Source: Clostridiaceae bacterium (lineage in GTDB: Bacteria > Bacillota > Clostridia > Peptostreptococcales > T1SED10-28). Taken from it: 60,587 nt of DNA. A program made the position numbers and the translations under genes. Numbering within the stretch: position 1 is the first letter of the stretch; every line of letters starts with the position of its first letter. The stretch spans positions 1-60,587 of the forward strand of contig PWEO01000020.1 in NCBI GenBank assembly GCA_003553525.1. Reading direction: 5' to 3'. The notes under the pieces are model-generated. The model was given only the letters and a program-made list of their open reading frames with translations. It did not search any database and was not told the origin of the DNA. Shown here one piece after another: positions 52,409-60,587 of this stretch.

Positions 52409-53785
52409 TTAATTTTTATAGGGTAAGAGCTTAAAATTCGATATAATTCGACAAACCTTCCCCGTAGCTAACAGTACCATGGGAAAAGCCATCCAGTTTA
52501 AAAATGCAAACTTCCCGTAGGAAATAGCCGACACTCCGGTAATGGTATAAATAATAATGGCATTAACATTCCAAGGCATCAGCGGAGCTAAGGCCGTACC
52601 GCTGTTTGCAATGATCACGCCTAAGTCTTCCTTGGTCATTTCTTTGCTTTCATAGGCCTCTCCCAAGTGTTTTCCGGGTATTAAGATACCCACGGTCTGG
52701 TCACAGGTCAGGGCATTCAGGATCACGGACAACAAGCCGGTATTAAGCAGTAGGCTTCTTTCGCTCCCACGTTTAACCCGATCAATAATCGGTGCTATCC
52801 AACCACAGCCTTCATAGATTTTACTGATGGAAATCCCTCCCATGACCACCAATACCACTTCCACCATTTGCAGGGCTCCACCGATTTCCAGTGTGCTTAG
52901 GAAGGCATTGTTTACCGGGGATCGGAACCCAAAGAAAAGATAGTTTATGCCTTGAGTCGGTGTAATTCCCTGAACAGCTAAAGCCGCAACAAAACCCATG
53001 GAAATACCGAACAGCAAAACAATACCCGAAGAGATTTTTTTAAAACTCAGCCACAATACCCCTATAGGGATCATCAACAGCAGGGGGGATATTGCGAATG
53101 CTTCCTTTAGAAGATTTTGATAATAGAGCACATCCTCCGGTTGAATTTCGCCTTGATAATTTAGACCGATCAGATAATAGGCTATCAGAGATATCATTGC
53201 CGTAGGGATCATGATTTTTAACATTTTTACAAAATAAGCCCGAAAGGAAATTTCCAGCACTTTCATGGTAAAGTTTGCCAGAGCAGAAATCGGTGACATT
53301 CGGTCGGCTATATAGGCTCCTGAAACCAACGTCCCTAGCAGTAACCCGCCGGGAATATTGATGCTTACCCCTAATGTGAACAACACAATTCCAATGGTGC
53401 TGATGGTGCCCAGCCCCGTCCCGAGAAAGAAAGCCAGAATGCCGCTGATGATAAAGGCAACGGGTAAAAAGTTGACCCCGTAAATAACGTCAAAGCCAAA
53501 ATAAATAAGGGTTGGAACAATGCCCGAGGCAATCCACATGGAAACATTCAGTCCGATCAGAATAATCAATCCGTAAACTTCCTTTGCATCAAAAATCCCC
53601 TGCCACACCCAGCTCAGACTCTGCTTAATATGAATCCCTGAGCCATGGAGTACGACAAGAGCAATGGCTATGGTACCATAAATCCCCCATAAGAGGGAAT
53701 ACTGTAAAGCCATGGAAGTAATCACGCTGCCGATAAATAAGGCCCCGATTACAAAGGCCCATCGTGTACCGATTCTGCCGATCAT
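52409..53785 (-). CDS. nhaC: NhaC-family Na+/H+ antiporter
   Basis: 458 residues with about 11-12 helices. Family features include FLGTGLGTISTIGIVLFTLG, TLVSGAYIADRMSPISA, LTCDQTVGILIPGKHLGEAY and GTALAPLMPWNVNAI. NhaC carriers exchange Na+ for protons (or malate/lactate for relatives), important for pH and salt tolerance. Its ATG overlaps the stop of the upstream small membrane protein (ATGA), so translation is coupled. Confidence 0.92.
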   Translation of the reverse strand: MIGRIGTRWAFVIGALFIGSVITSMALQYSLLWGIYGTIAIALVVLHGSGIHIKQSLSWVWQGIFDAKEVYGLIILIGLNVSMWIASGIVPTLIYFGFDVIYGVNFLPVAFIISGILAFFLGTGLGTISTIGIVLFTLGVSINIPGGLLLGTLVSGAYIADRMSPISALANFTMKVLEISFRAYFVKMLKIMIPTAMISLIAYYLIGLNYQGEIQPEDVLYYQNLLKEAFAISPLLLMIPIGVLWLSFKKISSGIVLLFGISMGFVAALAVQGITPTQGINYLFFGFRSPVNNAFLSTLEIGGALQMVEVVLVVMGGISISKIYEGCGWIAPIIDRVKRGSERSLLLNTGLLSVILNALTCDQTVGILIPGKHLGEAYESKEMTKEDLGVIIANSGTALAPLMPWNVNAIIIYTITGVSAISYGKFAFLNWMAFPMVLLATGKVCRIISNFKLLPYKN

Positions 53786-54234
53786 TGATCTTTCCGTTCC
53801 CTTCCTTCGATAAGTTCTTGGTAGGCCTCCAATATTTTAAATACATGCTGACTGACTCCGATGAACTGTACTTCATCCTCTTTTAATTCAATAAATAATT
53901 TTGCCGTGTAAGCTCGTTCATGCCACTGAGGCTTTATGACTATAAAGTCTTCACTTTCTTCAACAATATCAAAATGTATAAAAGATACCGCATCTTTTAA
54001 ATCTTGGATGAATTGTTGCTTATCTTGGATTATCAGGGTTTTTCGTCGGACCTTATGACCCATCACATATATAATTGTATAGGAAAACACCGCGATGGTA
54101 ATAAAAGAAAAGTGAAAGGTTCCGCCGGTTAGGGCCATCATCAGAAAATACATTACCAGGATTAAACTTAGAAAATGGCTCAAGCCTTTGAAGAAAAAGC
54201 CCCGAAAAGCTTTTGCATAATACTGTTCATTCAT
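53782..54234 (-). CDS. Small membrane protein coupled to nhaC
   Basis: About 150 residues. Two membrane helices at about 20-55 (SHFLSLILVMYFLMMALTGG and FITIAVFSYTIIYVMG), then a soluble part of about 100 residues with mixed beta/alpha pattern (IVIKPQWHERAYTAKLFIEL). The open frame starts 11 residues earlier; the ATG at 54234 is chosen. It overlaps nhaC by four bases. Not recognised as a known family; it could be an antiporter accessory or regulator. Confidence 0.7.
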   Translation of the reverse strand: MNEQYYAKAFRGFFFKGLSHFLSLILVMYFLMMALTGGTFHFSFITIAVFSYTIIYVMGHKVRRKTLIIQDKQQFIQDLKDAVSFIHFDIVEESEDFIVIKPQWHERAYTAKLFIELKEDEVQFIGVSQHVFKILEAYQELIEGRERKDQ

Positions 54235-54291
54235 GATACACACACATCCTATCCTTGGAATTTTCATATTTTTCCTTGATTTGATTACGGA

Positions 54292-55302
54292 TTATTTGTT
54301 TAAAATTGATGTAATATCGTTGATTTCAATCTTTATGGTTCCGTCTCCGTTGTTTAGGAATTTCACTTTACGGTCATCCAGATACTCCACGGGGACATGG
54401 AGTTCGATGCCCTCTTCGGTGATAATCTTCTGCTTTTTCATAACTTTTTCCGAAGTTTTTGGGGCCAGCTTTATACGTGGCTCCGTCAATCCTCTTTTTT
54501 CAATGGAATCCCGATAATCTTTTTGGGCTTCGGGATTATCCCGAAAAACCTTTTCACTGATTTCTTCAATCTCCAACTCGTCGGATTCCGTTAAATTCTC
54601 CACCATGGCCTTTTTTAAATCCGTAGTCTTTTTAAAATCATTATCATAGTGTTTTTTCAAAACTTCCTTATTGGTTTTGTTGATAATTGCCATCTTCTCT
54701 TTATCGGAAGGTTTTCCTTTACACAGGAGAAACTTTTCCGAAAGATAGTATATTTTTTCATCGTTGATTTTCACTTTCTTTTCTTTAAGAAGAATTTTCA
54801 TATCTTTAAGATCCATAACAAAAGCTTCTTCCATCCGTTGATTAATATTTGCGATGGTCCGCTTATATTGAATAATGGAGTTAATATTTCCATCCTCCTG
54901 ATGATTCACTTCATGGGTAAAGGTTTGTTTGTAATTAAATTTCAGCACCCCTAAATATTCCCGATTCTCTTGATGAAAGGACACCACGGCCAAATCCGAA
55001 GGAGGCACCTCGGAGTTACTCATCATATATTCGTATAAACTTTGAGCTAAAGCCTTACTCATGGAAAGAAAGGTGTCCGTATTCTGTTGGTAGTCTTGCA
55101 ATATTTTTCGAATCGGATTTTCCCGGTCTTCCAGCAACACGCACTCTTTAACTTCCGGATCCTCCATTAATCGTTTTAAATGTTCTGCTAAAAAAAACTC
55201 CGTATCCGTACTTTTGGGATGCAACTGCTCCGATAAAACCGGAAGGCCCACCTGGCTATCTAAGATGTGTAAAATGCTTTTGGTTATATAAACGTCTGCC
55301 AT
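54292..55302 (-). CDS. Nucleoid-associated protein (NdpA/YejK-like)
   Basis: 336 residues, acidic-basic, no membrane helix. Matches the 37-kDa nucleoid-associated family (YejK). Opening FFLAEHLKRLMEDPEVK, a central VVSFHQENREYLGVLKFNYK, and lysine-rich mid section with IYYLSEKFLLCKGKPSDKEK fit. It would bind DNA or RNA polymerase-associated nucleoid. It is 12 bases after the GNAT gene. Confidence 0.75.
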   Translation of the reverse strand: MADVYITKSILHILDSQVGLPVLSEQLHPKSTDTEFFLAEHLKRLMEDPEVKECVLLEDRENPIRKILQDYQQNTDTFLSMSKALAQSLYEYMMSNSEVPPSDLAVVSFHQENREYLGVLKFNYKQTFTHEVNHQEDGNINSIIQYKRTIANINQRMEEAFVMDLKDMKILLKEKKVKINDEKIYYLSEKFLLCKGKPSDKEKMAIINKTNKEVLKKHYDNDFKKTTDLKKAMVENLTESDELEIEEISEKVFRDNPEAQKDYRDSIEKRGLTEPRIKLAPKTSEKVMKKQKIITEEGIELHVPVEYLDDRKVKFLNNGDGTIKIEINDITSILNK

Positions 55303-55314
55303 TAATTACGCTCC

Positions 55315-55767
55315 TTACTCTAAGTTATATTGATAAATATTTACTTTTTCCATATCCTCGGTCCATCCGTAATCCAAAATTTTCCATCCTGTAGCTTCAT
55401 AGTACTCCACAAGGTCCGTATAGAGATAGACCTTCCCATAATTATTTTCCTTGCAATAATCAATGATAAAATTTTGCAGTTCTTTTCCGATTCCCCGACT
55501 CCGATATGCAGGGTCAACGTATAGAGAGGCCAGCCAGGGAAACAAATCCTGCCGACTCATCAGATCACAGCGCCAAAGTCCGACAGTGCCCACAGCACGC
55601 CCTTCTTCTATGGCCACAAAGGTTAATGGCAGGTTGTCAGGATCCACACTGTGTTTAATAATCATTTCGTAGCGCTTAAAATTCTTTTCATCTCCCCATT
55701 CCTTCCATAGCCACTGTACTACTTGAGACTCAAATTCTCTGCATTGGTATAATGGTCTTATTTCCAT
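55315..55767 (-). CDS. GNAT family N-acetyltransferase
   Basis: 150 residues. Acetyl-CoA binding motif A region LASLYVDPAYRSRGIGKEL carries the R-x-x-G-x-G/A turn (RSRGIG), followed by IIDYCKENNYGKVYLYT. The N-terminal half has AVGTVGLWRC. Small-molecule or protein acetylation; acceptor not known. Confidence 0.9.
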   Translation of the reverse strand: MEIRPLYQCREFESQVVQWLWKEWGDEKNFKRYEMIIKHSVDPDNLPLTFVAIEEGRAVGTVGLWRCDLMSRQDLFPWLASLYVDPAYRSRGIGKELQNFIIDYCKENNYGKVYLYTDLVEYYEATGWKILDYGWTEDMEKVNIYQYNLE

Positions 55768-55843
55768 GAACTTCTTCCTCCTTCTACCCTATGTATATTA
55801 ATCGATCAAATATTTTCCTGGTCAAATGCTTATTTGAATGGTA

Positions 55844-55892
55844 AAAAGCCCCCATAGACTCAAAGCTCATTTGAGACTACGAAGGCGCTTTC
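55844..55892 (-). terminator. Rho-independent terminator of cheW
   Basis: Long stem with AAAGC/GCTTT ends and TAG-CTCAAA/TTTGAG-CTA inside, with T5 on the minus strand. Confidence 0.75.
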
Positions 55893-55899
55893 CCACAGC

Positions 55900-56352
55900 T
55901 TATTGAATTTCCATCACGGTTTCCTTTTCTTTTTCGTTAAGTACGTTTTCCAGGTCCAGTAAGATCACCATTCGGTCCTCAAGTTTTGCGATTCCTTCAA
56001 TGAATTCCTCCTGGATGTCCGTAACAATTTTCGGTGCAGGATCCACCATTTCCTGATCGATGGTCAGGACTTGAGATGCTTCATCCACTAAAAAGCCCAC
56101 TTGTTTTTCTTTTAAGTTGATAATGATGATTCGCGTTTGACTGTCGATTTCCCCTTCCGACAATTGGAATTTTTTTCTCAAATTTATGATAGGAGTAACC
56201 GCTCCCCGGTAGTTAATAATGCCTTCAATGAAGCTTGGAGTATGGGGGATTTTGTTGCATTTTTTAAATTCACTGATTTCCTTTACGTGCATGATATCCA
56301 CCCCATACTGCTCCTGTTCCAATGTAAATATTACGTATTGTCTTTCTGACAT
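55900..56352 (-). CDS. cheW: Chemotaxis coupling protein CheW
   Basis: 150 residues. Links chemoreceptors to CheA. Family marks are YVIFTLEQEQYGVDIMHVKEI, PSFIEGIINYRGAVTPIINL and VGFLVDEASQVL. Single gene with its own AT-rich upstream region (TATAAT at about 56402). Other che genes are not here; a soluble MCP is at 27 kb. Confidence 0.95.
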   Translation of the reverse strand: MSERQYVIFTLEQEQYGVDIMHVKEISEFKKCNKIPHTPSFIEGIINYRGAVTPIINLRKKFQLSEGEIDSQTRIIIINLKEKQVGFLVDEASQVLTIDQEMVDPAPKIVTDIQEEFIEGIAKLEDRMVILLDLENVLNEKEKETVMEIQ

Positions 56353-56522
56353 TGCAATTCCTCCTTGAGTTCGATTTTTATGTAAAGAAAGATTTTTTAA
56401 TATTATATCATAATTTCATCTTTCTCACAGTCTTAATCATGATAAATGCATATTTATTGTTGTTCTTTTCTTACAACCTCACCCAAGGTCCCCCCACACC
56501 ACGGGAAATCATCGTTAGCTCC

Positions 56523-57935
56523 TTAGCCCCGCTGTAGTGCTTCCTTAGGATGTAGTTCCACATGCTTCCATTTTCCAAGCTTAAAAAGATAGTAAGCCAT
56601 CATTGCGGAAATTACCGTAGATAAATTAATGGCCAGCCATACCCCTGTTGATTGTAAATTGAATGAAAAGGCCAAAATCACCGCAAGACTTACCCGGATA
56701 AACAGCCAGGAAATCAACGTGACATAAAAGGGTTTTTTGGTATATCCCGCCCCCTGCATGGTTCTCGACAAGATTATGGTCGCCGCATGAAAAGGTTCCG
56801 ACAGGGCAATGATATATAAGAAATTTTTCCCGATTCGTAGTACTTCGGGGTTATAATCATCCAGAAAAAACTGAATTAAGGGTTCCGCAAATACCACGAA
56901 GATCAAGGCGAAAAACATCATAAAACCGGCTCCCACAATGACGCAGCTTTTCCCGCTTTCTTCCGCCCGTTTCATTTTGTTTGCCCCGATATTCATACCC
57001 GATAGCGTGGCGGCGGCAGTACCCACCGCAAGTCCCGGCATCAAGGCGTATTGGCTTAAATTAGTGCCGATAACAAAGGCGGGTATGGCTGCCTCTCCAT
57101 GAACGGTTCTTGCCAGAATGGCAAAAAGAATGAAGGTGGTCACATTTCTGGTAACCCCTTGCAGGGCAGCGGGAAAACCGATATCAATAATCCGTTTTGA
57201 CCGCTGCCATTGTGGCTTTAACATATGCTTCAGCCGCACTTTTATAATGAATTTTCCGCTAAGTAAAGCGGACCATCCCAGGGTGGTTCCGATTCCACGG
57301 GAAAGGGCGGTTCCAATGGCCGCTCCCATAACTCCCATTTCAGGGAAAATCCAAGCCCCGAAAATAAACCCGTAGTTCAGAGCCACGTTGGATAGATTCA
57401 TTATGATATCAATCACTAAGGGAGTTTTGGTATCTCCGGCACCTTGAAAGATGGCCCGGGCAATAAAATTCAGCAAAAAAAAGGGTACGGAGATAAAAAA
57501 GATCATCATATAACCTTTTGCCAGCTCCAATACTTCATCCCCCACCCCTAAAAGCCCTAAGATCCATTCGTTCGTCAAAAGGCCCAGAGGGATCATTAAG
57601 AGGGAGGCCATAACCGACAGATAAAATGACTGCCCCGCTGTAATCGAAGCGTTCTTTTCATCATATCTCCCCACATAACGGGATACCATGGCGGTGGTTC
57701 CCGTGGATATGGCAATCACAATAACCATAATGACCATAACCACATTCCGGCCGGCCCCTACGGCGGCGATGGCATTCACTCCCAAACTCCCCACCATCTT
57801 AATATCAATGGTTCCGATGGTCACTTGAAGCAAGGACTGAAGTACAATGGGCCATGCCAGGTATAAGGCATTGGTATATAGATTGTTATTATTCAGTAAA
57901 AAGTCCCGTTTGTTCTCTAAGGTTCGGTTGCCCAT
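56523..57935 (-). CDS. MATE family efflux transporter
   Basis: 470 residues, 12 helices, NorM-like sodium- or proton-driven multidrug exporter. Typical segments are LAWPIVLQSLLQVTIGTIDIKMVGSLG, TTAMVSRYVGR and GAAIGTALSRGIGT. It is 12 bases after the Tag-HDG gene and belongs to the same operon. Confidence 0.93.
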   Translation of the reverse strand: MGNRTLENKRDFLLNNNNLYTNALYLAWPIVLQSLLQVTIGTIDIKMVGSLGVNAIAAVGAGRNVVMVIMVIVIAISTGTTAMVSRYVGRYDEKNASITAGQSFYLSVMASLLMIPLGLLTNEWILGLLGVGDEVLELAKGYMMIFFISVPFFLLNFIARAIFQGAGDTKTPLVIDIIMNLSNVALNYGFIFGAWIFPEMGVMGAAIGTALSRGIGTTLGWSALLSGKFIIKVRLKHMLKPQWQRSKRIIDIGFPAALQGVTRNVTTFILFAILARTVHGEAAIPAFVIGTNLSQYALMPGLAVGTAAATLSGMNIGANKMKRAEESGKSCVIVGAGFMMFFALIFVVFAEPLIQFFLDDYNPEVLRIGKNFLYIIALSEPFHAATIILSRTMQGAGYTKKPFYVTLISWLFIRVSLAVILAFSFNLQSTGVWLAINLSTVISAMMAYYLFKLGKWKHVELHPKEALQRG

Positions 57936-57947
57936 CCTTACGCTCCT

Positions 57948-58997
57948 TTAACTTCTTATTTTTTTCCATTCCTTTAGCTTCTTTTCATAGGAAGCAGTAT
58001 TTGCGGGACTGGATGAGGGAAGTTTAATGAACTCCTGGGAAAATCCTTCAAAACCCAGGTGTTTTTTAAAAAGCTCATAGGCCTTTCCCCCGTTAAAACA
58101 AACTTTTTCAATGGATTTGTGATTTTTCAGTAAGTCTTTTAAATCGTTCAACGCTTCCTCTTTAATGTCGGTATCCAAGCTGCCTTTTCGTCTACAGTGC
58201 TTGATCACATCCCATAGAGCCAATCCGTGATTTTTAATCATTTGAATCTTTTCTTCATACCCTTCCGGCACCTCTTCTTCAAAGGTCTCCCCAATAAGCT
58301 TCCAGAACTGATTCCGAGGGTTTCCGTAGTACTGCTGTTTTGCCAGGGATTTTACTCCGGGCATGGAACCTAAAATCAAAATCTTGCTGTTTTTTTCCAA
58401 TATCGGAGAAAAGGCTTCGATTTTTTCCCGGTTTACCTCCTTATGACGAAAGCAATCGGTTATATGGTCATTAATAAGCCCTGTAGCCTGCATATGGGCG
58501 TAAAGAATCGTAGAACCTACGAATTTAAAGCCCCGATTTTTCATGTCCTTCGCCAAGGCATCGGAGACTTGAGTTTTTGCCGGGACATCCGCTTCCTTTT
58601 CCCAGTGATTCACAATCGGTATATAGTCTGTAAAGCTCCAGATATATCCGCTAAAAGAACCAAACTCCTGCTGCACCTCTAAAAATCTTTTAGCATTATT
58701 TACGGAGGCCTCCACTTTTTTACGATTTCGAATAATCCCGGGATTTTGCAGCAACTCTTCAATTTTTTTCTCTGAAAATGCCGCTACTTTTTTGACATCA
58801 AAGTTCTCATAAGCTTTTCGATAGTTCTCTCTTTTTTTCAGGATCGTCAACCAATTCAGTCCCGCCTGGGCGGACTCCAGTACTAAAAACTCGAAGTGAG
58901 TTTCGTCATTGTAAACGGGAACTCCCCACTCCTTATCATGATACTTTTCATATAATTCGTTTCCCTCACACCAATTACATCGCTTCATAGACTTCAC
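57948..58997 (-). CDS. Fusion of 3-methyladenine DNA glycosylase I and hypoxanthine-DNA glycosylase (UDG family 6)
   Basis: 349 residues. Residues 1-190 are Tag (DNA-3-methyladenine glycosylase I). They keep the zinc knuckle residues Cys7, His20, His178 and Cys182, spaced as in E. coli Tag, and the active Glu41 in LESAQAGLNW. Residues about 200-345 are a second glycosylase of UDG family 6, with GSMPGVKSL and YYGNPRNQFW (223-232) and the C-terminal LPSSSPANT. That enzyme removes hypoxanthine (deaminated adenine). So one polypeptide may remove both alkylated and deaminated bases. It lies before a MATE gene, 12 bases apart. Confidence 0.9.
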   Translation of the reverse strand: MKSMKRCNWCEGNELYEKYHDKEWGVPVYNDETHFEFLVLESAQAGLNWLTILKKRENYRKAYENFDVKKVAAFSEKKIEELLQNPGIIRNRKKVEASVNNAKRFLEVQQEFGSFSGYIWSFTDYIPIVNHWEKEADVPAKTQVSDALAKDMKNRGFKFVGSTILYAHMQATGLINDHITDCFRHKEVNREKIEAFSPILEKNSKILILGSMPGVKSLAKQQYYGNPRNQFWKLIGETFEEEVPEGYEEKIQMIKNHGLALWDVIKHCRRKGSLDTDIKEEALNDLKDLLKNHKSIEKVCFNGGKAYELFKKHLGFEGFSQEFIKLPSSSPANTASYEKKLKEWKKIRS

Positions 58998-59079
58998 CTC
59001 GCAATGGATTTTTCTTTAAAATCGAAAATGTTCAAGTTTCATCCTGAAATCATACCGGTTCCATCGTTCTATATGTAAT

Positions 59080-59105
59080 AAAACCTATCGCAGGAGATAG
59101 GTTTT
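59080..59105 (-). terminator. Rho-independent terminator of htpX/lemA
   Basis: AAAACCTATC and GATAGGTTTT with a six-base loop; the arm overlaps the htpX stop codon and is followed by TTTTATTA. Confidence 0.8.
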
Positions 59106-60057
59106 ACATGGATTCCAGTCTTTTGATCCGGTCCGTAATAGGAGGGTGGGTGGAAAACAGACTGCTTTGTTGATTTCGCCGCTGTTTTCTTGAGATCTCG
59201 GAATCCTTTTTTAAGGGTTTTGCAATATATAGATTTTCCGTTGCTTCATTGGCGGAGCGAAACACTTCTGTGTCTCCGGAAATTTTCCGAAGGGCTCCGG
59301 CCAGCGCCCTGGGGTTTCTCGTAAGAATGGCTCCGTTGGCATCGGCAAGATACTCTCTTTTTCTGGAAATTGCAAAGTTTAAAATTTGGGCAAACAATGG
59401 TGCTAAGATAATAACCACAATAGAGCCTAACATGATAATGGCCTGGGAGTTGTTATTTCCCCTTCCTCGACTTTGCCTTCTTCCCCCTCTCATGGAGGAC
59501 CAAAAAAGTTGCCTTCGAAGAAAACCCGCCAGCAGGGATACGATCCCCACCAGCATAATGGCGGTGGTGGATATTAAAATATCATAGTTAACCACATGGC
59601 TGATTTCATGGGCGATTACCCCTTCCAGCTCTTCTCTGTCCAGTTTATTGATAATACCTCGGGTCAAGGCAATGGCTGATTTCTCAGGTTTTCTTCCCGT
59701 GGCAAAGGCATTTAACGAATCGTCTTCAATAATATATACTTTTGGCGGCTTACTCATGCCCGCTGCAAGGCTTACGGACTCCACAAGATTATAGATATAG
59801 TTCGTATCATCCCGGGGAAGTTCCCTGGCATTATTCATTCGTAAAATCAGTTCATCGCCTTTGGTAAATAAGATAACTAACTGTACCGCAAGAATCGTTC
59901 CCGCAATCATCAATCCAAAAGTACCACTTCCCAGGAGGTACCCTGCAGCATAGCCGACCATAAAAACAAAGGCGGAAAAAATAAACAGTAACAACCAGGT
60001 TTTCCGTTTGTTGGAGTCCACCGCATCAAACATATCCAGTTTTTGATTAATATCCAT
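59104..60057 (-). CDS. htpX: HtpX-type zinc metalloprotease
   Basis: 317 residues from the ATG at 60057 (AAAGGAG upstream; the open frame continues 10 more residues). Two helices near 20-65 and two more at about 160-185 and 210-230. The zinc site is HEISH (150-154), with a further Glu in AISRKREYLADANGA. Membrane quality-control protease degrading misfolded membrane proteins. It sits 39 bases after lemA, the common pair in Firmicutes. Confidence 0.94.
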   Translation of the reverse strand: MDINQKLDMFDAVDSNKRKTWLLLFIFSAFVFMVGYAAGYLLGSGTFGLMIAGTILAVQLVILFTKGDELILRMNNARELPRDDTNYIYNLVESVSLAAGMSKPPKVYIIEDDSLNAFATGRKPEKSAIALTRGIINKLDREELEGVIAHEISHVVNYDILISTTAIMLVGIVSLLAGFLRRQLFWSSMRGGRRQSRGRGNNNSQAIIMLGSIVVIILAPLFAQILNFAISRKREYLADANGAILTRNPRALAGALRKISGDTEVFRSANEATENLYIAKPLKKDSEISRKQRRNQQSSLFSTHPPITDRIKRLESM

Positions 60058-60095
60058 TGTTTTTTCTCCTTTGATTAAATATTCCATCCAATCTG

Positions 60096-60587
60096 CTAAT
60101 CGAACTCTACCTTGGGAGCTTTTCGTACTTCTTCATTTTCCACTTCAAAGAGTTCCATGGGTTTAAAACCGAACATGGAGGCAATAAGATTTGCCGGAAA
60201 TTTTTCGATTTCCGTATTGTAACGGGTAACACTGTCGGAATAGTACTGCCGAACCGAGGCCAGTTTGTCTTCCATTCCTTTAAGCTTTTCCTGTAAATCT
60301 AAAAAATTGGTGTTGGCTTTCAGGTCCGGATAACTTTCTCGTAGGGCAAACAGGGATTTTAACGTGGATTGTAGATGATTTTCTGCTTTTGCAGCCTCTT
60401 TCACATTATCTTCGCTTTGGGCCGCCATCAGTTGATTTCTTGCCTGAATTACCCGCTCTAAGGTTTGGGATTCATGCTTTGCGTAACCCTTCACCGTATT
60501 GACCAGATTCGGGATGAGGTCGTTTCGTTGCTGTAGTCGGACATCAATCTGGGACCAGGCGTTCTTCCCTCGATTTCTTAAGGTAAC
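60096..60587 (-). CDS. LemA family protein (N-terminus outside window)
   Basis: The open frame runs through the right edge, giving 164 C-terminal residues with no start. RNRGKNAWSQIDVRLQQRND and LIPNLVNTVKGYAKHE are LemA hallmarks, followed by a helical coiled domain and a tail LIASMFGFKPMELFEVEN. LemA proteins are membrane-anchored by their missing N-terminus. They are usually co-transcribed with htpX, as here. Confidence 0.93.
   Translation of the reverse strand, partial: VTLRNRGKNAWSQIDVRLQQRNDLIPNLVNTVKGYAKHESQTLERVIQARNQLMAAQSEDNVKEAAKAENHLQSTLKSLFALRESYPDLKANTNFLDLQEKLKGMEDKLASVRQYYSDSVTRYNTEIEKFPANLIASMFGFKPMELFEVENEEVRKAPKVEFD

Noticed and set aside
1-60587. tRNA, rRNA, insertion sequences, prophage or CRISPR
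   Set aside because: No transposase, integrase, CRISPR repeat, or recognisable tRNA/rRNA sequence was seen by eye; a tRNAscan or Rfam search would settle it.

Overview
The window is about 60.6 kb of chromosome from a low-GC Firmicute, most likely an anaerobic member of the Clostridia and possibly salt- or alkali-tolerant. This rests on strong AGGAGG ribosome binding sites with frequent GTG/TTG starts, hybrid-cluster protein (hcp), a selenium-linked DUF3343 protein and tRNA 2-selenouridine synthase, methylglyoxal synthase, a class II photolyase, ThyX, BCCT and NhaC transporters, and c-di-GMP and cobalamin riboswitches. I see no rRNA, tRNA, CRISPR array, insertion sequence or prophage. The window opens inside a gene (1..737, LiaF-like membrane protein) and ends inside another (lemA).

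Layout. 1-6.3 kb: LiaF-like protein, SelU with a prolyl oligopeptidase, a methyltransferase, DUF3343, Ogt and a PfpI-like protein. 6.4-11.4 kb: rubrerythrin-like protein, HD-GYP and MscS on the minus strand, then photolyase and YihY on the plus strand. 11.5-15.3 kb: OsmC, ThyX, and an ABC export operon led by a B12-binding protein. 15.5-22.6 kb: a membrane iron-sulfur/flavin oxidoreductase behind a perfect consensus promoter, a TPR-GAF-GGDEF cyclase behind a c-di-GMP-I riboswitch, HDOD, MgsA, a small histidine-rich membrane protein and a REC/degenerate-GGDEF protein. 22.7-30 kb: a divergent topoisomerase IV pair, a soluble MCP with a C-terminal sensor domain, and a baeRF-type protein with a structured leader. 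30-41.5 kb: DegV, FtsZ, an SNF-family symporter, a CBS-ACT protein, hcp with a CRP/FNR-type operator, FliL-like protein, Nfo, a lipid kinase and a BCCT transporter. 41.7-49.6 kb: rhomboid, methyltransferase, PCD, isochorismatase-like hydrolase, FolC, TspO-like protein, a lipase, and a B12-riboswitch operon. 49.6-60.6 kb: GlnRS, HD-GYP, NhaC with a coupled small membrane protein, NdpA-like protein, GNAT, CheW, MATE, a Tag/HDG DNA glycosylase fusion, HtpX and LemA.

Two themes stand out. The first is cobalamin. A full B12 riboswitch with a UUCG terminator (49257..49541) precedes a membrane-anchored protein with three DUF4430 (transcobalamin-like) repeats and an overlapping ECF S component, which together look like a B12 capture and uptake unit. 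A separate stand-alone B12-binding protein heads an ABC exporter operon. The second is c-di-GMP and signalling. One cyclase is itself under a c-di-GMP riboswitch followed by a two-codon upstream ORF, and two HD-GYP proteins, a degenerate GGDEF protein, HDOD, a soluble MCP and CheW are scattered nearby. DNA maintenance is also well represented (photolyase, Ogt, Nfo, Tag-HDG fusion, topoisomerase IV).
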